From Bacteroidaceae bacterium (GTDB lineage Bacteria; Bacteroidota; Bacteroidia; Bacteroidales; Bacteroidaceae): a stretch of DNA of 41,544 nt. Both the position numbers and the translations under genes were made by a program. The notes beneath the pieces were generated by a model. The model had not been told where the DNA came from and searched no databases. It saw only the letters and a list, made by a program, of their open reading frames with translations. The stretch is taken from positions 1-41,544 of the forward strand of contig JAKSIS010000017.1 of NCBI GenBank assembly GCA_024398665.1, given 5' to 3'. This document shows, in pieces, positions 35,674-41,544 of the stretch; position 1 is the first letter of the stretch; each line of letters begins with the position of its first letter.

Positions 35674-36951
35674 TCAGTTCCACGGACGCAGCATCCCCTT
35701 GTCCCCAAGCTTGTATTCCTTTCCGCCAAGGTATGCGTTTCTTGCATCAGCCGCATCATAATACACGTTACCGCTGCCTGATATTTTCTTTAGAACCTTT
35801 TCAAACGGTTCTTCAAATTCTATTGATTTGATGTATGAGTCCTTCATGACAGTCCATGTAGCCCCCTTATTCATTATGACACGGCCTTCAGCGCAGGTAT
35901 TGGCTGCAGTATTGATGCTGCCGTAGAAATCAGCGTCATCAATCTGGACCGTTACGGAACTTATACTGTCTATGACTATTTCGCCACGCATGCTCTGCTT
36001 GTCAGCCTGCAGCAGCACGTGGCCGCCGTTCTGCCCCTTTATGCCCCAGTCATCGGCCTTTGCCGTAAGCAGAATGTCACCTGCCTGGAAACTGGTGCCT
36101 GTAAGGTGTATTTCAGCATCGGTATTGGTTACATAGAACAGGGGGCCGTCCTTGACGGTGATCTTGCTGTTCCTGATTGTAAGATTGCCTGTTTCCGGAG
36201 CCTTCTCATCAGTATTGTTGAACAGCATCATTCCGCAGTACTGCTGGCTGGTGAGAGTGCATTTCTCCAGCCCGGCATAGCCGCCGCCAATTATTGATAC
36301 AAGCTGTGAACCGTTGGTTTCCATCTTGCAGTCCGATGCTTCAATCCGGCCCTGTGATGCGAACAGCGGGGAACCTATTCCGCCTGTGGTACCTTTCAGT
36401 CCCGTGACCTTTACCGTACCACCCACTCCGGCCAGGACGGCAGGGCTCTGGTTGGAATAGCATGTGACCTGTGTGCCCTCCGCCTCAGCCAGACCTCCGC
36501 TCATGGCACTTATTCCGGCCGATTTCTCACGTGAAACGGTCACAGTGCCTTCCTGCATCTTGAGCTTTGAGCCTTCGCCTGTAGCCGCAACCCCGTTGGC
36601 ACCGTCAATATGGCATGTGATGTCACATTCTTCCAGCAGCAGGTCCGATGCGTGTGCCGAAACCACTGCTGAATTGACGCCGTAGAGTGTCCTTTCGTTG
36701 TCATCGGCAACCATTCCGCCGGTTTTTGTCAGACGTATCGCCGTCAGTACCAGCTTGGCGCCATTGTCACCCACGGCGACACTCTGACCGGCCTTGACCG
36801 CCTCAATGGCAACATGGGAACGGTATACATAATCAATTTCAACATTCCCGTCCACATAATATGTACCGGAAAAGGCAACGTTCTCCTGGGCGGAAACTGA
36901 CATGGCGCCAAGTGCGCACAACAGTATGGAAATGGTGTTTCTGCGTTTCAT
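35674..36951 (-). CDS. Exported right-handed beta-helix protein
   Basis: A 425-residue protein of unknown function. ATG 36951 is chosen because it gives a signal peptide (MKRRNTISILLCALGAMSVSAQ); in-frame codons further upstream cross the promoter region. The rest is made of short beta-strand coils with turns rich in Gly, Asn and Asp (LLLEECDITCHID, LKMQEGTVTVS, GRIEASDCKMETNG, NLTIRNSKITVKDG), typical of parallel beta-helices as in pectate lyase-like or adhesin proteins. No catalytic residues are recognisable, so a structural, adhesive or carbohydrate-binding role is possible. It heads the operon with PepSY (20-base gap) and C11. A TACCTTTA box lies at 36969-36976. Confidence 0.72.
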   Translation of the reverse strand: MKRRNTISILLCALGAMSVSAQENVAFSGTYYVDGNVEIDYVYRSHVAIEAVKAGQSVAVGDNGAKLVLTAIRLTKTGGMVADDNERTLYGVNSAVVSAHASDLLLEECDITCHIDGANGVAATGEGSKLKMQEGTVTVSREKSAGISAMSGGLAEAEGTQVTCYSNQSPAVLAGVGGTVKVTGLKGTTGGIGSPLFASQGRIEASDCKMETNGSQLVSIIGGGYAGLEKCTLTSQQYCGMMLFNNTDEKAPETGNLTIRNSKITVKDGPLFYVTNTDAEIHLTGTSFQAGDILLTAKADDWGIKGQNGGHVLLQADKQSMRGEIVIDSISSVTVQIDDADFYGSINTAANTCAEGRVIMNKGATWTVMKDSYIKSIEFEEPFEKVLKKISGSGNVYYDAADARNAYLGGKEYKLGDKGMLRPWN

Positions 36952-36968
36952 CTTGAATGTATTTGGGG

Positions 36969-36996
36969 TAAAGGTAGTATATTTTTTGTAAATTCG
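36969..36996. promoter_or_regulatory. Divergent -7 boxes of the beta-helix operon and the M3 peptidase
   Basis: Minus-strand TACCTTTA (36969-36976) and plus-strand TAAATTCG (36989-36996) each differ by one base from TAnnTTTG and lie 17 and 34 bases from the respective ATG. Confidence 0.4.
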
Positions 36997-37030
36997 CAGC
37001 CAACAGGAAACAATTAACTTCAAAAAAGGT

Positions 37031-39115
37031 ATGAACAATAAAATTGCCGCGCTGGCTATGCTGGCCGCACTTACATCATGCACTATGAATGACAACCCGC
37101 TTCTGACCGGTTCTCCGCTTCCGTACGGAGCCCCTCAGTTTGACAAAATCGAGAACAGGCACTATCTGCCGGCCTTCAAGGAGGCTATCAGCGAAGCAAA
37201 GGCACAGATTGATGCCATAGTCAGCAACCCTGATGCCCCCACATTCGAAAACACCGTTGAAGCATTGGAGAATTCCGGTCTGCGCCTGAATTCAATAGCA
37301 TCGGTATTCTACAATCTGGCCGAGGCCAATACAAGTGATGAGATGCAGCAGATTGACGAACAGCTGTCCCCCCTCATGACTGAATTTGAAATGTACGTCA
37401 TGCTCAATGACGGACTTTTCCAGCGTGTCAGGAGCGTATACGACAGCCGTGAATCGCTCAAGCTGGACCAGGCCCAGCGCAAGCTTCTGGAAGACACGTA
37501 CAAGTCTTTCGCCCGCAACGGCGCCGCCCTGTCACCTGCTGACAAGGAGATTCTGGCCGGTTATGAGGAGAAGCTCTCGCTGCTTTCCATAGAATACGGC
37601 AAGAACCTGCTTGCTTCAACAAACGCATTCACAATGCTTCTCACATCCGATGACGAACTTGCCGGACTGCCGGAATTCGTCCGCGAACAGGCCGCCCAGG
37701 CCGCCAGGGAAAAAGGCCGGGAAGGCTGGCTGTTCGACCTTTCCGCCCCCAGCTACGGCGGATTCATGCAGTACAGCGACCGCCGCGACCTGCGTGAAAA
37801 AATGTACCGTGCCTACAATACCCGTGCGTTCACAAAGGAGTATGACAATTCTGAAGTCCTGAAACAGATTGCAGACCTGCGTTCCAGGAAAGCACAGCTG
37901 CTGGGGTACCGTGACTATGCTGACTATCAGACTGAAGAGCGCATGGTCAAGTCCGGCGACAATGTATGGAAGTTCATTGAAGAACTGAAGGAACCGGCCC
38001 TGCCCAAAGCCAGACAGGAAGTTGCGGACCTTACCGCATATGCACGCAGCCACGGTTTTACGGGTGACGTCATAATGCCCTGGGATTTCAGCTATTGGAC
38101 TGAAAAGCTGCGTGTTGAAAAATACAGTCTGAAGGACGAGGAACTGAAGCCGTACTTCAAGCTTGAATCCTGCATCGATGCCATATTCTCACTGGCCAAC
38201 CGCCTGTACGGACTGAATTTCAAGGAGACTGACCTGCCTGTTTATCATCCTGACGTGAAAGTGTATGATGTGACCGATGCTGACGGAAAGCATCTGGCTC
38301 TCTTCTACGCTGACTTCTTCCCGCGTGAAAGCAAGCGCAGCGGTGCCTGGATGACATCTTTCGGTGACCAGATGATTGTTGACGGAATAGAGACACGTCC
38401 GTTCATCAGCCTTGTGACAAACTTCACCAAGCCTACTGAAAACGAACCGTCACTGCTCACGCATGACGAATTCACCACCATGCTGCACGAATTCGGACAT
38501 TCGCTGCACGGCATCATGGCCCAGGGCCGCTACCATTCGCAGACCGGCACAAGCGTAGACCATGACTTTGTCGAACTGCCGTCACAGATCATGGAGAACT
38601 GGGCCTTTGAAGAGGAGTTCCTCAAGTCATTTGCCAAGCATTACAAGACCGGCGAACCTATCCCTTCAGAACTCATAGACCGCATAATTGCCGCCAAGAA
38701 CTTCGAATCGGCCTATTACCATATGCGCCAGCTGCAGTACGGCATACTTGACATGTCATGGCACACCCTGACTGAGATGACTGAAGAAAGCGCACTGCAG
38801 TTCGAGACACGCGTTCTGCAGTCGTCCGATGTGGTTACCCGCGTTCCCGAATGCATTGTCTCCACATCGTTCTCACATATCTTCAAGGGCGGTTACGCTG
38901 CCGGATACTATTCCTACAAATGGGCTGAAGTCCTGGCCGCCGATGCATTCTCCCTGTTCAAGGAGAACGGCATTTTCGACAAGGCTACAGCAGCCAGGTT
39001 CCGCCATCTTCTGGAACAGGGCGGCAGTGTCGATGCAGCTGACCTTTACCGTGAATTCCGCGGTCACGATCCCCAGCCCGAAGCATTGCTCAAGGCGCTG
39101 GACATCATAGAATGA
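37031..39115 (+). CDS. dcp: Peptidyl-dipeptidase Dcp (M3 metallopeptidase), lipoprotein
   Basis: A 694-residue exported zinc peptidase that releases dipeptides from peptide C-termini. Lipoprotein signal MNNKIAALAMLAALTSC (lipidation C17). The Zn site is HEFGH with H486, E487 and H490, and third ligand E515 in FVELPSQIMENW; the M3 block GTSVDHDFVELPSQ and the Tyr-rich KGGYAAGYYSYKWAEVLAADAF near the C-terminus are conserved. Length fits Dcp (about 680-720). Membrane-anchored Dcp in Bacteroidetes trims peptides produced by outer proteases, of which the window has four. Followed by a hairpin but not a T run. Confidence 0.95.
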   Translation: MNNKIAALAMLAALTSCTMNDNPLLTGSPLPYGAPQFDKIENRHYLPAFKEAISEAKAQIDAIVSNPDAPTFENTVEALENSGLRLNSIASVFYNLAEANTSDEMQQIDEQLSPLMTEFEMYVMLNDGLFQRVRSVYDSRESLKLDQAQRKLLEDTYKSFARNGAALSPADKEILAGYEEKLSLLSIEYGKNLLASTNAFTMLLTSDDELAGLPEFVREQAAQAAREKGREGWLFDLSAPSYGGFMQYSDRRDLREKMYRAYNTRAFTKEYDNSEVLKQIADLRSRKAQLLGYRDYADYQTEERMVKSGDNVWKFIEELKEPALPKARQEVADLTAYARSHGFTGDVIMPWDFSYWTEKLRVEKYSLKDEELKPYFKLESCIDAIFSLANRLYGLNFKETDLPVYHPDVKVYDVTDADGKHLALFYADFFPRESKRSGAWMTSFGDQMIVDGIETRPFISLVTNFTKPTENEPSLLTHDEFTTMLHEFGHSLHGIMAQGRYHSQTGTSVDHDFVELPSQIMENWAFEEEFLKSFAKHYKTGEPIPSELIDRIIAAKNFESAYYHMRQLQYGILDMSWHTLTEMTEESALQFETRVLQSSDVVTRVPECIVSTSFSHIFKGGYAAGYYSYKWAEVLAADAFSLFKENGIFDKATAARFRHLLEQGGSVDAADLYREFRGHDPQPEALLKALDIIE

Positions 39116-39145
39116 GACGGCTTACCCAGCCCGCCAAAATGAGAA

Positions 39146-39184
39146 ACGCAGGTGCGTGCCATATCAAATGCAACGCACCTGCGT
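39146..39184. repeat. Hairpin after dcp
   Basis: Perfect 12-base inverted repeat (ACGCAGGTGCGT, 39146-39157, with 39173-39184) and a 15-base loop, 30 bases past the dcp stop. No T run follows on the plus strand, so termination by this hairpin alone is doubtful; it may instead stabilise the 3' end. Confidence 0.7.
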
Positions 39185-39189
39185 GTTCC

Positions 39190-39656
39190 TCATGCCTGAA
39201 AATCAGATGGTTGAGAAACCGAAAACAGCCCAACAACCTTTATACGCCGGTCCACTGTTTCTCTTTTTGGCGAATCGGAATTTTTCCGGTTGCAGTTACC
39301 GATGAAAAGTCCGATCAGCGATTGTCACTTGCTGATGTCTTATTCACATCAGGCTCTTTCCTTTTCAGAATGTTATGAATCCATGTTATATATTGCTCAT
39401 CTTCAATAATGAAGAATGAGTTTATCTCTGAAAGAAAGTTTGTATTTTTGACCTTGAGCATAGGAATCGTAGTTTTGGTTTGGTCACTTAAAATTACTCA
39501 TTTTCTGTCAATTGCAGGAAATTCCTATGTTTTTTTTAGGCTAATTTTCAAGAAATTTCTAACTTGCGAAACTTAAATACCTTAAAATTTTCATTGATTC
39601 TTATGTGATTAATCCAACGTGTGATAAGGACGTGTTCATTAGAGCCTTTGCCTTAT
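39190..39656. other. AT-rich intergenic stretch without a recognisable gene
   Basis: About 470 bases between the dcp hairpin and the candidate immunity gene. Base composition drops sharply compared with the preceding 39 kb. A TATTTTTG box (39443-39450, plus) and a 9-base inverted repeat (39459-39467 with 39521-39529, followed by a T run at 39530-39537) are present. Short open frames here have no family features. It may be the decayed remains of earlier RHS tips or immunity genes. Confidence 0.45.
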
Positions 39657-40058
39657 TTATTGATACCATATCGGATTCCAATAAAAATTTCTTTTCAGCC
39701 TTATCAGTAATACTCCATCTTTTGAAACTTCAGGAATACCTTTCTTGCGGGCTTGTTCCTCTAGCAAGAATCGTTTTCTTGCAATATTCTCCTTTCTAAC
39801 ATTATTTCTAAACAAATTAATAGCAATAGTATCTGTAATGATAATATTGTTGACAATCAAAGTCGGATAGATAATCAAATCACTTGATATATTCATCTCT
39901 TTTATTTCCTGATCACTAATTGTGGGATAAGGAAAGCAGATATCCACAAGACGACCAGTAATAAGTAAATCAGAAACAGCCTGCGAATTAGTAACTTCCT
40001 GCGAATATGAAATAACACGAAAACAGGTAAATAATAATATAAGAATAATTCTCTTCAT
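39657..40058 (-). CDS. Exported hypothetical protein, candidate RHS immunity protein
   Basis: A 133-residue protein starting with a signal peptide (MKRIILILLFTCFRVISYSQ). The mature part has no motif I recognise; there is a hydrophobic strand region (LIIYPTLIVNNIIITD) and a basic C-terminal half (NNVRKENIARKRFLLEE). The gene is AT-rich like the RHS tip before it and begins 7 bases after the RHS stop on the same strand. By position it fits the immunity gene of a polymorphic toxin, but the signal peptide would place it in the periplasm, and no functional evidence exists. It could also be an unrelated small secreted protein. Confidence 0.6.
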   Translation of the reverse strand: MKRIILILLFTCFRVISYSQEVTNSQAVSDLLITGRLVDICFPYPTISDQEIKEMNISSDLIIYPTLIVNNIIITDTIAINLFRNNVRKENIARKRFLLEEQARKKGIPEVSKDGVLLIRLKRNFYWNPIWYQ

Positions 40059-40065
40059 AGTTTTA

Positions 40066-41544
40066 TTACTTGATGAGTGGGTAGAAAATGCCTGGGTAAT
40101 ATTTTACGAATAAATTACCAACTGGTGGCACTTGATTATTGCTATTTAAATACAAATATGAATATTTTCTATCAAAAAGCAAAGACGGTAAATTGTATTT
40201 GCTTGACATTTCATAGTCTCTCGGAGAAGGTCCATCAGAAGCAGGAATACCGTTGTCTCCTGTATAACCTTCTGGGAAATATATTCTACCTGCTTTTGCC
40301 CAATGTGTATGATACATTGCCAGTACCTTTCCTGTTGCTTCGCCTGTCCATTCCGGGTCAAAGTCAATATAGAAATCATGACGGAATTTATATGGAGCTC
40401 TCACGACTTTACCATCTGTCGTCAGTATTCCGCCAAATTCTTTTCTCCAAAATCTTGACCGCTGATAATCTGATTGCATGATGCGATATTGTTTATAGGT
40501 AATGTCATAATTTCCCAATTTATTACCACCGTCATATTTCCATTTTAGATAAGACATGGCTTCACTTTGAGCCAATGAGAATGTGCCGCCAATCAAAGAA
40601 GAGATTAATGTTTGGTTTTGATTACCACCATTAAGTTTCGTATTTATTCCTGAACTTGAAGCTCCTCCACAAAATGCTCCAAGTCTGCCACCAATAGCAC
40701 CTCCAACTCCACCTCCGATGAAACCAGACAAATAACCTGTCCATGCACCGTGCCAAACTGCATTTTTATCAAATTTATTTGCCAGCCCACTAAACCCCGC
40801 TCCGTTTATTGAACTGTACACAGCTCCCGACAAACATGCGCCCCCCCCAGCGGTACCAATGCCAACTGCAGCCCAGCTTGCAAGACCACCAATTACTGCA
40901 CCGCCTGCAATATAGCCAAATAGCTTCAAACCACTTGCATCATTTTGCCTACCAATAATCGTTCCTGTTGTTCCTCCAACAAGAGCACCAAAAGCAATGC
41001 CAATTATTACATCATCAATACCAATTATCTCCCCACTCGGATCCGTGTACCGTAGCGGGTTGTTCAAGCAGTAAGCGTACCGGTTGAAGTTCTGCGGATT
41101 GTAAGGGTCTTGGATGTACGGATCTACGCTTATGAAGCGGCCTAGAATGGGGTCGTACATGCGGCCGTTCATGTCTATAAGGGCAAGCTCATCTATGTGC
41201 TCGTGGCCGGTGTAGCCGCGGTCGAACTCTATGGAACCGGTTGTCACGTAACGGCGTCCCCACGGGTCGTAGCTGGCGCTGAAGCACTTGCTGCCGTTCT
41301 GGTCGAACAGTGCTGTCACGCTGCCCAAATGGTCATGGTCTATGCAGTAGGCTTTGTCGCCGGTCTGGGTATGGGACGTATAGACTGCACTGTTGCCGTC
41401 AGCACCGTCAACGTAGTAATAGCGGGTTATCTGGCCGTTCTGGTACTTCTCCTCATACCCGTCTCCATAGGTCACCAGGTGTGCAAGGCTGTTGTTCTTC
41501 CACAGCACGGCCAGCACACGCTGAAGGTCCGGCCCGTAGGTCAG
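40066..41544 (-). CDS. RHS repeat polymorphic toxin, 3' part, with JAMM-like C-terminal tip (5' partial)
   Basis: The frame is open to the window end (residues LTYGPDLQR at the edge), so the N-terminal YD-repeat shell lies outside; about 492 residues are visible. The RHS-associated core (YDPWGRRY, GYTGHEH, LIDMNGRMYDPILGRFISVDP, NRYAYCLNNPLRYTDPSGE) ends near 41029. A Gly-rich hydrophobic segment follows (IGIAFGALVGG, then GGGVGGAIGG), then a unique tip. The tip contains YHTH (codons 40303-40311) and SPRD, resembling the HxH...SxxD metal site of JAMM/DUF4329 domains found in RHS proteins. The DNA turns AT-rich exactly after the core, as expected for exchangeable toxin tips. Activity and target are not known. 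Confidence 0.85.
   Translation of the reverse strand: MTYGPDLQRVLAVLWKNNSLAHLVTYGDGYEEKYQNGQITRYYYVDGADGNSAVYTSHTQTGDKAYCIDHDHLGSVTALFDQNGSKCFSASYDPWGRRYVTTGSIEFDRGYTGHEHIDELALIDMNGRMYDPILGRFISVDPYIQDPYNPQNFNRYAYCLNNPLRYTDPSGEIIGIDDVIIGIAFGALVGGTTGTIIGRQNDASGLKLFGYIAGGAVIGGLASWAAVGIGTAGGGACLSGAVYSSINGAGFSGLANKFDKNAVWHGAWTGYLSGFIGGGVGGAIGGRLGAFCGGASSSGINTKLNGGNQNQTLISSLIGGTFSLAQSEAMSYLKWKYDGGNKLGNYDITYKQYRIMQSDYQRSRFWRKEFGGILTTDGKVVRAPYKFRHDFYIDFDPEWTGEATGKVLAMYHTHWAKAGRIYFPEGYTGDNGIPASDGPSPRDYEMSSKYNLPSLLFDRKYSYLYLNSNNQVPPVGNLFVKYYPGIFYPLIK

Noticed and set aside
39112-39378. Plus-strand open frame after dcp (88 codons)
   Set aside because: It covers the hairpin and the AT-rich gap; composition and sequence are not protein-like.
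39605-39799. Plus-strand open frame of 64 codons opposite the candidate immunity gene
   Set aside because: It is antisense to a gene with a good signal peptide and has no supporting features of its own.
1-41544. Search for SusC/SusD genes, transposases, integrases, CRISPR arrays or rRNA
   Set aside because: None could be recognised in any reading frame or strand.

Overview
The window looks like a chromosomal segment of a gut or rumen-type Bacteroidales bacterium (Bacteroides/Prevotella relatives). Evidence: many genes are preceded by the Bacteroidetes -7 box TAnnTTTG, Shine-Dalgarno sites are largely absent, and there is a one-protein hybrid two-component regulator, C10/C11/C1/clan CD cysteine proteases, an HmuY-like lipoprotein, and a dense set of exported glycoside hydrolases. 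No plasmid, phage, insertion sequence or CRISPR gene was seen. Coding DNA is moderately GC-rich except for the last ~2.4 kb, which is clearly AT-rich.

Layout. 1-3435 (+): a translationally coupled trio: a clan CD caspase-fold protease with HEAT repeats (5' end outside the window), a papain-like protease and a small HmuY-like lipoprotein. 3416-5240: divergent cysK and cysE (cysteine synthesis). 5306-6556: pgk with a strong terminator. 6842-11295: a 705-residue TPR protein coupled to a GH3 lipoprotein. 11383-13536: GH43 enzyme. 13627-15642: C10 (streptopain-like) protease. 15728-15812 (-): tRNA-Ser(UGA). 15939-18461: mutS2. 18439-22440 (-): hybrid two-component regulator. 22648-25494 (+): SGNH esterase and Gly-rich CotH-type kinase, abutting each other. 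25523-29492 (-): second GH43 and a GH115 alpha-glucuronidase. 29559-31849 (-): a three-gene operon (COG1900/DUF39, NIL plus two [4Fe-4S], UPF0280) matching the sulfide-to-homocysteine genes known from methanogens, followed by rnhB. 32529-33911 (+): fused ResB/CcsA cytochrome c assembly protein. 33915-36951 (-): beta-helix protein, PepSY-like protein and C11 clostripain-like lipoprotein. 37031-39115 (+): M3 peptidyl-dipeptidase lipoprotein. 39657-41544 (-): the 3' end of an RHS polymorphic toxin with an AT-rich, probably exchanged tip and a candidate exported immunity protein.

How the genes work together. The regulator, SGNH esterase, CotH protein, two GH43s, GH115 and GH3 form a loose glucuronoxylan/hemicellulose-degrading region without a SusC/SusD pair inside the window. 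A second theme is sulfur: cysE/cysK make cysteine from serine and sulfide, and the DUF39-NIL-UPF0280 operon is predicted to make homocysteine from sulfide. A third theme is extracytoplasmic proteolysis (clan CD, C1, C10, C11 and M3 peptidases), with HmuY-like and cytochrome c assembly genes pointing to haem use.

The most interesting candidates are the RHS tip with its JAMM-like motif and adjacent exported protein, the archaeal-type homocysteine operon, the protease/HmuY-like trio, the SGNH-CotH pair, and the PepSY-C11 pair. All functional statements are from reading the sequence by eye; no database search was run.
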